Assembly (NCBI RefSeq): GCF_900156815.1
Contig: NZ_FTOT01000009.1
Span: forward strand, 1-64,000
Direction of reading: 5' to 3'
DNA from: Gemmobacter megaterium
GTDB lineage: Bacteria; Pseudomonadota; Alphaproteobacteria; Rhodobacterales; Rhodobacteraceae
Length of the DNA: 64,000 nt
Shown one piece after another: positions 40,617 to 49,573 of the stretch (its first letter is position 1; each line of letters opens with the position of its first letter). The position numbers and the translations under genes were made by a program. The notes beneath the pieces are model-generated. The model was not told the origin of the DNA. It did no database searches and was given only the letters and a program-made list of their open reading frames with translations.

Positions 40617-41396
40617 ATGGGTATGGCGGGCAGGCTGGACGGTGTTCTTGACCGGTTGGTGATGCGGCGCGCGCTGCGCCGTTGGCGAAAGGCGGCTGAT
40701 GCTGCCGAAACGCAGGATCTGGAATCCCTGCGCAGGCTGCGCGGAATTGCCCGCCAGCACCGCCACCACATCGACCGCGTGCTGCACAGCGCCGAAGGCC
40801 GGCTTGCGCTTCCGGTGATCGGCCCCAACCCGATCCGTCGCCCACCAGGTTCTGACTGGGCCTGGCGCCCGGATTTGTGGCGCGGCCCGGTCCCCGCCGC
40901 AGGCCATGCGGGAATCGAGAGTCGCACCCCGCTGTGCGATGGCGCCACGTTGTTTCACGATTGCCGGGTATCGGAAATCACCACCCGCCAGATCCGCAAC
41001 CGCCGCGAGGAGGATATCGCGCCCTTTGGCTTGCGTATGGATGTGTTCCATTTTGACGGCAGCTTCCTGTCCATTGTTCTCGATCTGCCGTCCGAGGCGG
41101 TGAACGGCCTGCGAACCAAACATCTGATACGGCTGGACACGATCGTGGAAATGGAAAAACCGCTGGAGATTTTCGCGCGGCTGAATGTGAAACACGGGCC
41201 GAATGTGGAACAGGTCGTGCGCGAAATGCCCTTGCACGACCCCGAAGTGATGGTCGAATTCGATCTGTTCTATACCAAGCTGAACGAAAAGCGTGTCGAA
41301 AAGGCGTGGGTCGATCTGATCTTCGAAGGGCCGCAGCTTAACCAGATCGTGCTGCGCGATGTCACGCTCAGCCGCCGTCCGCGCGCAGAATTGTAG
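40617..41396 (+). CDS. Conserved hypothetical, DUF6478-like
   Basis: This 259-residue cytosolic protein has an N-terminal basic helix (MRRALRRWRKAADAAETQDL). A conserved block follows: TTRQIRNRREEDIAPFGLRM, DVFHFDGSFLSIVLDLPSEA, LEIFARLNVKHGPNVEQVVR, EFDLFYTKLNEKRVEKAWVD. I recall this as DUF6478, found in Rhodobacterales; function unknown. Starts at 40551, 40617 and 40623 are all possible without a strong ribosome site; I picked 40617. The next gene follows after 10 nt, so the two likely work together. Confidence 0.65.
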   Translation: MGMAGRLDGVLDRLVMRRALRRWRKAADAAETQDLESLRRLRGIARQHRHHIDRVLHSAEGRLALPVIGPNPIRRPPGSDWAWRPDLWRGPVPAAGHAGIESRTPLCDGATLFHDCRVSEITTRQIRNRREEDIAPFGLRMDVFHFDGSFLSIVLDLPSEAVNGLRTKHLIRLDTIVEMEKPLEIFARLNVKHGPNVEQVVREMPLHDPEVMVEFDLFYTKLNEKRVEKAWVDLIFEGPQLNQIVLRDVTLSRRPRAEL

Positions 41397-41406
41397 GGAG
41401 CCCGTC

Positions 41407-41784
41407 ATGGCAGAACCCGTGCTGACCGAAACCCGCATCCGTGCCGGACTTTGGGAGGGCGTGCTGCGCGCCGATCCTGCCGGTCCCGTGCCCGAGGTCG
41501 AGGTGCGCCATCTGGACCGCCGGGTCGAAGGGGCGACCCTGGCCTCTATCCCCGACAAACCGGGGCACTGGGCATTGCGCGTGCCGGTGCCTGTCCAGGC
41601 GTTGTCGGACGGGGTGCAGACCTTTGTCATCCTTTCCACGACCAGTGGCGCAACGCTGGGGCATTTCACCATCGTGACAGGGGCGGATCGTGGCGAGGAT
41701 TTGCGCGCCGAGGTCGATCTGTTGCGCGCAGAACTCGACATGCTCAAACGCGCGTTCCGTCGGCATTGCCTGGAAACGATGTAG
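41407..41784 (+). CDS. Conserved hypothetical with C-terminal coiled coil
   Basis: This 125-residue protein has a beta-rich N-terminal part (GLWEGVLRADPAGPVPEVEV, HWALRVPVPVQALSDGVQTF, FVILSTTSGATLGHFTIVTG) and a coiled-coil tail (GEDLRAEVDLLRAELDMLKR). No named family is recognised. It is probably co-transcribed with the preceding DUF6478-like gene. ATG 41407 has TAGGGAG upstream. Confidence 0.65.
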   Translation: MAEPVLTETRIRAGLWEGVLRADPAGPVPEVEVRHLDRRVEGATLASIPDKPGHWALRVPVPVQALSDGVQTFVILSTTSGATLGHFTIVTGADRGEDLRAEVDLLRAELDMLKRAFRRHCLETM

Positions 41785-41788
41785 CCGC

Positions 41789-42613
41789 TCAGGGCGCCGC
41801 CGCTGGTCGGAGGAACTTTGCGCCATCCTTGCGCGCCCCGCCACCTGCGCCGATCTGGGGCAGGGCGGAACCGTTCAGTCGCATCGCGGGCGTGGTTTCC
41901 AGCGCGGCCCGCAAGGTTTCCAGCGTGCCGGTCATGTCACTGCCCAAGGCAACCTTCTGCCCGGTCATCTCCGCCTTGGCGGCGACGACGGACACCACCT
42001 GCGGCGCCCCACCCGTCATGCTGAAGACCGGCGCACCGGAGGAGCCGAAGTCCACATCGCACGACAACACCATGACGCCCGGCTGGTGCCCAAGGACATG
42101 GCACACCTCTTGCAGTGAGGGTGCTTCTGCCCGGTCTCTGGCATAAGAGACGACACCGACAGCATCGCCCTTTTGCGGATGGCCCCCGGTGGCGTAGGGC
42201 CTGATCGAGGGCAGCCGGATCGGCGTGTCCAGCTCCAGCAGCGCCAGATCGTACTGCACACGCTCCATGCTCTCGCTGCCATCGTAGACATAGTCGGGAT
42301 GCGCCACTGCGCGGCGCACATTGCGGTAGGCGGCGGCGCGGCCATTGCGCCATCCGGCCAGAAACTCGATCGCCGAGGCATCGAGCCGTTCGCCTGTCTT
42401 GCGGTCCCACAGGCAGTGGGCAGCCGTCAGCACCAGGTTGGGGGAGATCAACGCCCCCGTGCAAAAGCCCTTGCCGCCCAGGTTCAGGCGCCCCACGGCC
42501 TCCCATCCCTTGCTGTCGGTACCCGTCTCCAGCCGGCGCAACCCGTCGGCGCAAGCGGGTTGGGCAAGGGCCGTCAGGGCGATGATCAGGGCAAGGCGCA
42601 TCACGGACGGCAT
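41789..42613 (-). CDS. Secreted trypsin-like serine protease
   Basis: This 274-residue S1-type protease has a signal peptide (MRLALIIALTALAQPACA). The catalytic triad is H66 (LTAAHC), D122 (YDLALLEL) and S192 in FGSSGAPVF. The GSSGAP variant recalls glutamyl-endopeptidase-like bacterial S1 enzymes rather than GDSGGP trypsins. Four cysteines could form two disulfides. ATG 42613 (MPSV) has GGAGA at the right distance; a Met four codons later is possible. It lies 61 nt downstream of glcF on the same strand, perhaps as a read-through gene. Confidence 0.88.
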   Translation of the reverse strand: MPSVMRLALIIALTALAQPACADGLRRLETGTDSKGWEAVGRLNLGGKGFCTGALISPNLVLTAAHCLWDRKTGERLDASAIEFLAGWRNGRAAAYRNVRRAVAHPDYVYDGSESMERVQYDLALLELDTPIRLPSIRPYATGGHPQKGDAVGVVSYARDRAEAPSLQEVCHVLGHQPGVMVLSCDVDFGSSGAPVFSMTGGAPQVVSVVAAKAEMTGQKVALGSDMTGTLETLRAALETTPAMRLNGSALPQIGAGGGARKDGAKFLRPAAAP

Positions 42614-42674
42614 CACATTCTCCGGCTTTTCACCGGCCGGGGTATAGATCCGGCATGGCAAAAGTTGGGCAGGT

Positions 42675-43967
42675 TCAGCCCGCAGTCAAGGCGCGCGGCT
42701 TTGGGCCGCCGGTCGCCCAGTCCAGCAATTCCACCGTATGCACGACCGGCACTCCGGTGCCAGATCCTATCTGCATCATGCAACCGATATTTCCTGCGGC
42801 GATGATGTCGGGGCGCCTGGCCTCAAGCGTGGCCACCTTGCGGGTTTTCAGTTCGGCCGAAATCTCGGGCTGCAACAGGTTGTACGTCCCCGCGCTGCCG
42901 CAGCACAGGTGGCTGTCGGCTGGTTCCACCACGTCGAACCCGGCGCGCGTGAGCAGATCCTTGGGCGCGGATTTGATCTGCTGGCCATGTTGCAGCGAGC
43001 AGGCGGCATGATAGGCCACGCGCAGCCCCTTGGCCCCACCTTCGGGAATGTCCAGCCGGACCAGCAGCTCCGAGATATCCAGCGCCATGCCCGCGATGGT
43101 GGCCGCATCTGCCGCCATCGCCGGATCGGTGCGGAACATATGGCCGTAATCCTTGACCGTGGTGCCGCAGCCGCTGGTGTTGATGACGATGTGATCCAGG
43201 CCACCGGCCTGTCTCTCGGCCATCCAGGCGCGGATATTGGCGGCGGCGCTGGCATGGGACAGGTCGGCCTTGCCCATGTGATGCGTCAGCGCCCCACAGC
43301 ATCCCGTGCCTTTGGCCACCACCACCTCGCAGCCCAGACGGCGCAGCAGGCGGATGGTCGCATCGTTGATGTCGGTGTTCAGCGCCTTCTGGGCGCAGCC
43401 TGTCATCAGTGCCACCCGCATCCGGCGCGCGCCCTGCGCGGGGAAGCTCTGCGGATCGTCGTTGCGGCTGACCGGGGGGATCGTCTTCGGCGCCATGGCG
43501 ATCATCGCGCGCAAACGCGCATCGGGCAGCAGCGCCACAAAGGGGCGCCCCAGCCTGGCCAGCCCCAGCGCCAGCCGAAACCGCGTGGGATAGGGGATGA
43601 TCCGCGCCAGCACCGCGCGCAGCATCCGGTCCATCAGCGGCCGCTTGTAGGTGCGTTCGATATGCGCGCGCGCATGGTCCACCAGATGCATGTAATGCAC
43701 GCCGCTGGGGCAGGTGGTCATGCAGGCCAGGCAGGAGAGGCAACGGTCGATATGCTTGACCGTGTCCGCATCCGCCGGGCGATCCTGTTCCAGCATGTCC
43801 TTGATCAGGTAGATGCGGCCGCGCGGGCTGTCCAGCTCGTCGCCCAGCACCTGATAGGTGGGACAGGTCGCCGTACAGAACCCGCAATGCACGCAGGACC
43901 GCAGGATGTCATTCGCGCGGGCGATTCCGGGATCGGCCAACTGATCGGGGGTAAAGAATGTCTGCAT
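42675..43967 (-). CDS. glcF: Glycolate oxidase iron-sulfur subunit
   Basis: This 430-residue subunit has two 4Fe-4S ferredoxin motifs (CVHCGFCTATCPTY and CLSCLACMTTCPSGVHYMHL) and two CCG-type domains (KGTGCCGALTHHMGKADL, HLCCGSAGTYNLLQPEIS). It passes electrons from the GlcD/GlcE flavin to the respiratory chain when glycolate is oxidised to glyoxylate. The start is 4 nt after the glcE stop. Length and motif order are normal. Confidence 0.95.
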   Translation of the reverse strand: MQTFFTPDQLADPGIARANDILRSCVHCGFCTATCPTYQVLGDELDSPRGRIYLIKDMLEQDRPADADTVKHIDRCLSCLACMTTCPSGVHYMHLVDHARAHIERTYKRPLMDRMLRAVLARIIPYPTRFRLALGLARLGRPFVALLPDARLRAMIAMAPKTIPPVSRNDDPQSFPAQGARRMRVALMTGCAQKALNTDINDATIRLLRRLGCEVVVAKGTGCCGALTHHMGKADLSHASAAANIRAWMAERQAGGLDHIVINTSGCGTTVKDYGHMFRTDPAMAADAATIAGMALDISELLVRLDIPEGGAKGLRVAYHAACSLQHGQQIKSAPKDLLTRAGFDVVEPADSHLCCGSAGTYNLLQPEISAELKTRKVATLEARRPDIIAAGNIGCMMQIGSGTGVPVVHTVELLDWATGGPKPRALTAG

Positions 43968-43971
43968 CGCG

Positions 43972-45051
43972 CTACCCCATCAGGCCGTGGTTCAGAATAC
44001 CGCGCGGGTCGAACTGCGCCCGCAGGCCCGCAGTCAACGCCGCAACAGGGGCCGGTTCCGGGTGAAAGACCGGCCAGCCGGTGCCGCGCACCAGCGTGGC
44101 ATGGCCCTGAAAGCGGCCCAGCCGCGCCCGCAGGTCGGTCCCTTGCGCCATCCGCAGCCAGACAAGCCCGCCTCCCCAGTCATACAGCACCGCCTCTGCG
44201 CCGGCGCGGACCACCAGCCCCGGCGCATCCGAAGGCTTTGCCGACAGCCGCCATACATCGCCGGGCTGGTCGTGAAACGGCGCCACATCGCGGATCTCGG
44301 CCCATGGCCCGTCTGGCGCGATCTGCCCGCCCAGCAGCGCCTGCAACCGGCCCGCGCGATAGGCAACCTGCGCCGCCAGCCCCTCGACCCGCAAGAACGT
44401 GCCGCGTCCGGGCCAATGCGCGGCCCCGGTCACGTCAAACGGCGACCCCAGCGCCTGCGCCATGGCGGCCACCGCCTGCGCATCGTCCAGACCCTCCAGC
44501 ACCAGCGTGGCCTGCGCGGCCGGGGCAGGCAGCACCTTGAGGCTGACCTCGGTCAGCACCCCCAATGTGCCGTGACTACCCGCCAGCAGCTTGACCAGAT
44601 CATAGCCGGTGACATTCTTCATCACCCGTCCGCCGTTCTTGACGATGCGGCCGGTGCCATCCACGAACCGCACCCCCAGCAGGAAATCGCGCGCGGCCCC
44701 CGCCTGCACCCGGCGCGGTCCGCTGGCATTGGTCGCGATCACCCCGCCCAGCGTGCTGTCGCCCTGCCGCCCCAGCACCCCGCGCAGATCCGGCACCTCA
44801 AAGGCCAGCCGCTGCCCTTCCGACGCGAGCAGCGCCTCGAGCTCGGCCAGCCGTGTTCCGGCCCGCGCCACCAGCGTCAGCGCACCAGGATCATAGAGCG
44901 TGACCCCCGACAGCCCGCCAGTCTCCAGCACTGTACCCGAAGCCGCCCCCAGCGCCCGCGTCCCCCCGCCACGCAGCACCAGCGGGCCTGTCGCATCGCG
45001 CAGCGCAGCGGCGATCTCGTCTTCGGTCTCGGGCCGCATCGGCTGCCTCAT
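43972..45051 (-). CDS. glcE: Glycolate oxidase FAD-binding subunit GlcE
   Basis: This subunit of about 359 residues has the FAD type 4 fold: GPLVLRGGGTRALG, RAGTRLAELEALLAS, LGRQGDSTLGGVIATNASGP, GGRVMKNVTGYDLVKLLAGS and the end LRAQFDPRGILNHGLMG. It pairs with GlcD and GlcF. Two ATG codons in a row (45054, 45051) are possible; GGAG at 45059-45062 best fits the second. This ribosome site and start lie inside a dispersed repeat (copy B). Confidence 0.93.
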   Translation of the reverse strand: MRQPMRPETEDEIAAALRDATGPLVLRGGGTRALGAASGTVLETGGLSGVTLYDPGALTLVARAGTRLAELEALLASEGQRLAFEVPDLRGVLGRQGDSTLGGVIATNASGPRRVQAGAARDFLLGVRFVDGTGRIVKNGGRVMKNVTGYDLVKLLAGSHGTLGVLTEVSLKVLPAPAAQATLVLEGLDDAQAVAAMAQALGSPFDVTGAAHWPGRGTFLRVEGLAAQVAYRAGRLQALLGGQIAPDGPWAEIRDVAPFHDQPGDVWRLSAKPSDAPGLVVRAGAEAVLYDWGGGLVWLRMAQGTDLRARLGRFQGHATLVRGTGWPVFHPEPAPVAALTAGLRAQFDPRGILNHGLMG

Positions 45052-45096
45052 CATCTTGCTCCAAATACCCCGGGGGTGCGGGGGCAGGGCCCCCGC
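45051..45096. repeat. Dispersed intergenic repeat, copy B, carrying the glcE ribosome site
   Basis: The head TCATCTTGCTCCAAATACCC starts at 45051. It is followed by an 8-bp hairpin, GCGGGGGC/GCCCCCGC around AGG (45078-45096), in the 51-nt glcD-glcE gap. On the minus strand the head reads TTTGGAGCAAGATGA, giving GGAG and the glcE start codon. Confidence 0.7.
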
Positions 45097-45102
45097 CTGC
45101 GC

Positions 45103-46536
45103 TCAACCCGCGCGCCGCCCGGCCGAGGCGGCCAGCGGAAACACCTTGGCCGGGTTCAGCAACCAGCCCGGATCGAACACGTCCTTGACCTGCATCTGCG
45201 CCTCCAGATCGTCGGGTGCATATTGCACCCCCATCAGATCGCGCTTTTCAATCCCAACTCCATGTTCGCCGGTCAGGCAACCGCCTACCTCCACGCACAG
45301 CTTCAGGATTTCGGCCCCCAGCGCCTCGCATCGTTCCAGATCGCCGGGCGTATTGGCGTTGAACAGGATCAGCGGGTGCATGTTGCCATCGCCGGCATGA
45401 AAGACATTCGCCACATCCAGCCCGAATTCGCGGCTCAGCGTGCCGATTCCACGCAGGACACGCGGCAGTTCCGATACCGGGATCGTGCCATCCAGGCACA
45501 TGTAATCGTTGATCTGTCCCATGGCGCCAAACGCCGATTTCCGGCCCAGCCAGATGCGTTTCGCCTCGTCCTCGGATCGCGCTTCGCGGAACTCCACCGG
45601 CGCGTGTCGGCGGGCAATCTCTCCGATCAGCTCCAGTTGCGCGGCGATCTCGGCTTCCGATCCCTCGACCTCGACGATCAGCAGCGCCTCGGTCATCGGA
45701 TAGCCCGCCTTGGCAAAGGCTTCGCAGGCCTCGATGCAGGGCCGGTCCATGAATTCGATCGCCACGGGCAGCACACCCGCCTTTATGATGTCCGACACAC
45801 AGGCCCCGGCCACCTCGCTCGAGTCAAAGGCAATCAATACCGGCCGCGCGCCCTCGGGCTTGGGCAGAATGCGCAAGGTCGCCTCGGTCACTACGCCCAG
45901 TTGGCCTTCCGAACCGCAGATCACCCCCAGCAGGTCGATCCCGCCCGCATCCATGAACGGGCCGCCCAGTTCCACCACGGTGCCATCCATCTGCACAAGC
46001 GTCACCCCCAGCAGATTGTTCGTCGTCACCCCGTATTTCAGGCAATGCGCTCCGCCCGAATTCATCGCGATATTGCCGGCTATCGCGCAGGCAAGCTGAC
46101 TGCTGGGGTCGGGGGCGTAAAAGAACCCGTCTGCCTCGACCGCGCCGGTCACGGCCAGGTTGGTGCGCCCGGTCTGCACCCGGATGAAGCGGTTGGGATA
46201 ATCCACCTCCAGCACGCCGGTCATCCGCGCCACCCCCAGGATCACCGCATCCGCCGTCGGCATCGCCCCCCCGGCCAGCGAGGTGCCCGACCCGCGCGGC
46301 ACCACCGGCACCCCCTCGGCATGGCAAACCTTCAGCACAGCCGCGACCTCGGCGGTCGTCCGGGGCAGCACGGCGGCCAACGGCGCACAGCGATAGGCGG
46401 TCAGCGCATCGCATTCATAGACCCGCAACTCGGCTTCGGCCGAGATCACCGCATCGGCGGGCAGCACGGCGCGCAGACGCTCGACGATCCGGTCCTTGCG
46501 CGCCAGCACGACGGCATTCGGGGCAGGCATGTCCAT
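45103..46536 (-). CDS. glcD: Glycolate oxidase subunit GlcD (FAD-linked)
   Basis: This 477-residue FAD type 4 oxidase has the PP-loop VVPRGSGTSLAGGAMPTADA, ACAIAGNIAMNSGGAHCLKY, GLLGVICGSEGQLGVVTEAT-like strands, and the catalytic region FHAGDGNMHPLILFN with GGCLTGEHGVGIEKRDLM. It oxidises glycolate (possibly D-lactate as well). It is the first gene of glcDEF. ATG 46536 has GAGAGG upstream. A palindrome suited to a GntR-type regulator lies 18 nt before the start codon. Confidence 0.95.
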   Translation of the reverse strand: MDMPAPNAVVLARKDRIVERLRAVLPADAVISAEAELRVYECDALTAYRCAPLAAVLPRTTAEVAAVLKVCHAEGVPVVPRGSGTSLAGGAMPTADAVILGVARMTGVLEVDYPNRFIRVQTGRTNLAVTGAVEADGFFYAPDPSSQLACAIAGNIAMNSGGAHCLKYGVTTNNLLGVTLVQMDGTVVELGGPFMDAGGIDLLGVICGSEGQLGVVTEATLRILPKPEGARPVLIAFDSSEVAGACVSDIIKAGVLPVAIEFMDRPCIEACEAFAKAGYPMTEALLIVEVEGSEAEIAAQLELIGEIARRHAPVEFREARSEDEAKRIWLGRKSAFGAMGQINDYMCLDGTIPVSELPRVLRGIGTLSREFGLDVANVFHAGDGNMHPLILFNANTPGDLERCEALGAEILKLCVEVGGCLTGEHGVGIEKRDLMGVQYAPDDLEAQMQVKDVFDPGWLLNPAKVFPLAASAGRRAG

Positions 46537-46553
46537 GGCGGGCCTCTCAGGCT

Positions 46554-46578
46554 AACTGGTAAGATTAAATAACCAGTT
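46554..46578. promoter_or_regulatory. Palindromic operator upstream of glcD
   Basis: AACTGGT (46554-46560) and ACCAGTT (46572-46578) are perfect inverted repeats with an 11-nt AT-rich centre, 18 nt upstream of the glcD ATG. The centre could hold the -10 element. GntR/FadR-type regulators such as GlcC, LldR and PdhR bind TGGT-N-ACCA palindromes, so a glycolate-responsive regulator is likely; none is encoded in this window. Confidence 0.65.
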
Positions 46579-46648
46579 TTGCCAGATCGGCAAGCGCAAA
46601 CCCGCAGGCCGCCTGACCGCCATGCACCTCCCTTGCCGCCCTTGAGGC

Positions 46649-48235
46649 CTAGTATCCCAGCGCGCAGCCATCCTTGCGCGGGTCGGATGCGCCTTCCAGC
46701 ACGCCGCTGCCATGAAGCCAGATCGCCTGTGCCCCGCCCAGCGGTTCCTCGGACCACGAAACGGCATGGCCCCGGCCAGCCAGATCGTCAAACACCGCGC
46801 GGGAATAGCCGGTTTCCAGCCGCAGCCCGTCACGCCCCGAAAACGGCCCGGTAAAGCTGCGTGGCGCGTCTATGGCGGCTTGCATGTCCATGCCGTGGTC
46901 CAGCAGGTTCGACACCAGCCGGGCATGGCCCGCCGGCTGATAGGCCCCGCCCATCACGCCGAACGGCATCACCAGCCGCCCGCCCTGCCGCAGCATCCCC
47001 GGAATGATCGTATGCATCGGCCGCTTGCCGCCTGCGGCCTCGTTCGGATGGCCCGCGGTCAGCACAAAGCCGGCGCCCCGATTCTGGAACCCGATCCCGA
47101 ACCGGCCCGAGGCCAGCCCCGACCCGAAGGCATGGAACACCGAATAGATCAGCGACACCGCCATGCCGTCACGGTCCACTACCGTCAGATAGACCGTGTC
47201 GCGGTGGATGGCCTCGGTCAGCGGGGCCGCTGCGGGCATTGCGCGGCGCATGTCGATCAATGCGGCCAGCCGCGCAGCGGTTTCGGACCCAAGCATATGG
47301 TCGAGCCGCGTGGTATGATCGGCATCGGCCAGAAAGCGGTTGCGCGCATCATAGGCGAGCTTGGTCGCCTCGGCCTCCAGATGTGCGCGGTCGGCGCCGA
47401 ACGGGTCCATCGCGGCCAGATCGAACTGCGCCAGAATGTTCAGCATCAGCAGCGCGGTCGCGCCCTGGCCATTCGGCGGATGCTCCACCACCTCGCCGCC
47501 GTTGTAGCCGCCGCTGACCGGGTCGGTATAATCGCAGGCGGTGGCGGCGAAATCCTCCATCGTATGCACGCCCCCCAGAGCGCGCAGGCTGGCGACCATG
47601 TCCTCGGCCACCTCACCCTCGTAGAATCCGGCCCGGCCCTGTTGCGCGATCCGGCGCAGCACCTCGGCCTGGCCTGGGGCGCGGAACACCTCGCCCACCT
47701 GCGGCGCCCGACCCCAGGGCAGGAAATGCCGCCGTCCGTCGCCTTGCAGATGCGCGGCTTCGCCCCAGTCGCGCGCCGTGCGGGGGGCCACCGGCACGCC
47801 CTGCTCCGCCGCGTCGATGGCAGGTTGCAGCAGCCGCGCCATCTCCATCCGGCCCCAGTCGGCGTTCAGCCGGAAAAAGGCATCCACCGCGCCCGGCACC
47901 GTCACCGCCTCGACGCCATAAAGCGGCACCGTCGACATACCCCGCCCGCGCATCTCGGCGGCCGACAGCGCGGCAGGCGCGCGGCCCGAACCGTTCAGCG
48001 CGACGATCCGCTCCTCCCCCGCCGGTTTCAGCAGCACAAAGCAATCGCCGCCCAACCCCGTCATCTGCGGCTCGCACAGGCCGAGCACCACCCCGGCCGC
48101 AATCGCCGCATCCGCCGCATTGCCCCCGTCGCGCAGCACATCCACCGCCACCCGTGCAGCCAGCGGATGCGAGGTCGCGCACATTCCGTTCAACGCATAT
48201 ACCGCCGACCGTCCCGGCTTCTGGAAATCCCGCAT
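46649..48235 (-). CDS. Gamma-glutamyltransferase family protein
   Basis: This 528-residue Ntn-hydrolase proenzyme shows the large-subunit start (NGMCATSHPLAARVAVDVLR, DGGNAADAAIAAG, MTGLGGDCFVLL). The self-cleavage and nucleophile region is HRDTVYLTVVDRDGMAVSLI, where the Thr of RDT is the likely new N-terminus. PMHTIIPGML and FGVMGGAYQPAGHARLVSNL are also conserved. No signal peptide is seen, so it is probably cytosolic, like oxamate amidohydrolase (HpxW) relatives, rather than a periplasmic glutathione hydrolase. ATG 48235 has GGAGG upstream. Substrate uncertain. Confidence 0.87.
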   Translation of the reverse strand: MRDFQKPGRSAVYALNGMCATSHPLAARVAVDVLRDGGNAADAAIAAGVVLGLCEPQMTGLGGDCFVLLKPAGEERIVALNGSGRAPAALSAAEMRGRGMSTVPLYGVEAVTVPGAVDAFFRLNADWGRMEMARLLQPAIDAAEQGVPVAPRTARDWGEAAHLQGDGRRHFLPWGRAPQVGEVFRAPGQAEVLRRIAQQGRAGFYEGEVAEDMVASLRALGGVHTMEDFAATACDYTDPVSGGYNGGEVVEHPPNGQGATALLMLNILAQFDLAAMDPFGADRAHLEAEATKLAYDARNRFLADADHTTRLDHMLGSETAARLAALIDMRRAMPAAAPLTEAIHRDTVYLTVVDRDGMAVSLIYSVFHAFGSGLASGRFGIGFQNRGAGFVLTAGHPNEAAGGKRPMHTIIPGMLRQGGRLVMPFGVMGGAYQPAGHARLVSNLLDHGMDMQAAIDAPRSFTGPFSGRDGLRLETGYSRAVFDDLAGRGHAVSWSEEPLGGAQAIWLHGSGVLEGASDPRKDGCALGY

Positions 48236-48315
48236 CCTGTCCTCCGTGTTTCGCGGGCAGACTAGCCAGCGGTTGATCACGCGAAAAGGGCAGATCGGTA
48301 CTCCCGACCTGCCTT

Positions 48316-48386
48316 TCATCTTGCATCAAATACCCTCGGGGGGTGAATGGCCCGGTACGGGCCAGAGGGGGGCAGACAGCCCCCCT
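48316..48386. repeat. Dispersed intergenic repeat, copy C, with two hairpins
   Basis: The head TCATCTTGCATCAAATACCC starts at 48316. It is followed by GGCCC/GGGCC (48349-48363) and AGGGGGGC/GCCCCCCT (48366-48386) hairpins. It lies between thiolase and the gamma-glutamyltransferase gene, where it could end leftward thiolase transcription. Confidence 0.65.
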
Positions 48387-48393
48387 TTCGCCG

Positions 48394-49569
48394 TCAGAGC
48401 CGCTCGATGGCCAGTGCAATGCCCTGACCGCCGCCGATACACATGGTGATCAGGGCGCGTTTGCCGCCGATACGCTCCAGCTCGTACATCGCCTTGACGG
48501 TGATGATCGCGCCGGTGGCACCCACCGGATGCCCAAGGGCAATGGCGCCGCCGTTCGGATTGACCTTGGCGGCATCCAGTCCCAGGGCGCGGTTCACGGC
48601 GATGGCCTGAGCGGCAAAGGCTTCGTTCGATTCGATGACATCGAAATCGCCGATGGTCAGGCCGGTGCGGGCCAGCAGGTTTTCCACTGCGGGGATCGGG
48701 CCGATCCCCATGATGCGCGGTGCAACGCCCGCATGGGCATAGCCGATGATCCGCGCGCGGGGTTTCAGCCCGGCCTTTTCGGCGGCATCCGCGCGGGCCA
48801 GAACCAGCGCCGCCGCACCATCGTTGATGCCGCTGGCGTTGCCTGCGGTCACGGTGCCATCTTTCTGGAACACGGTCTTCAGTCCCGCGAGCGCCTCGGC
48901 GCTCGTGGCCTTGGGGTGCTCGTCAACCTTGAACTCTTCGACGCCTTTGCGTGTCTTCAACTCTACCGGCACGATCTGATCGGCAAAATACCCGGCTGCG
49001 ATGGCTGCTGCCGCCCGCTTCTGGCTTTCCAGCGCAAAGGCATCCTGATCGGCGCGGCTGATGCCATGTTCGGCGGCCACGTTTTCCGCCGTGACGCCCA
49101 TATGGCCGGTGCCAAACGGGCAGGACAGCGCGCCGGTCATCATGTCGACCGCCTTGGTATCGCCCATCTTCTGGCCAAAACGCGCGGCGGGCAGGGCATA
49201 GGGCGCGCGGCTCATGGCCTCGGCACCACCGGCCACGGCGAACTCGGCATCGCCCAGCATCAGGGCCTGCGCTGCCGAAACGATGGCCTGCGCGCCCGAT
49301 CCGCACAGGCGGTTCACGTTCATTGCAGGCGTCGCTTCGGGGATGCCGGCCTGGATGGCTGCGACGCGCGACAGGTACATGTCGCGCGGTTCCGTGTTGA
49401 TGACATGGCCAAAGACCACGCTGCCGATCTGCCCGGCCTCGACCCCGGCGCGGGCCAGCGCGGCCTTGGTGGCGACGGTTGCGGTGTCGATGGGCGCAAG
49501 GCCCGCCAGGCTGCCGCCAAAGGTGCCAATGGCGGTGCGTGCGCCGGAGAGGATGACGATATCGGACAT
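48394..49569 (-). CDS. Acetyl-CoA acetyltransferase (thiolase)
   Basis: This 391-residue thiolase has the acyl-enzyme cysteine C89 in NVNRLCGSGAQAIV, NEAFAAQAIAV, the base His in NGGAIALGHPVGATGA and the second Cys in TMCIGGGQG. It condenses or cleaves acetoacetyl-CoA or 3-ketoacyl-CoA. It lies 4 nt downstream of the maleylacetoacetate isomerase gene, so it may take acetoacetate-derived acetoacetyl-CoA from aromatic breakdown; it could equally be a general PhaA/BktB-type enzyme. Confidence 0.93.
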   Translation of the reverse strand: MSDIVILSGARTAIGTFGGSLAGLAPIDTATVATKAALARAGVEAGQIGSVVFGHVINTEPRDMYLSRVAAIQAGIPEATPAMNVNRLCGSGAQAIVSAAQALMLGDAEFAVAGGAEAMSRAPYALPAARFGQKMGDTKAVDMMTGALSCPFGTGHMGVTAENVAAEHGISRADQDAFALESQKRAAAAIAAGYFADQIVPVELKTRKGVEEFKVDEHPKATSAEALAGLKTVFQKDGTVTAGNASGINDGAAALVLARADAAEKAGLKPRARIIGYAHAGVAPRIMGIGPIPAVENLLARTGLTIGDFDVIESNEAFAAQAIAVNRALGLDAAKVNPNGGAIALGHPVGATGAIITVKAMYELERIGGKRALITMCIGGGQGIALAIERL

Positions 49570-49573
49570 GGGT

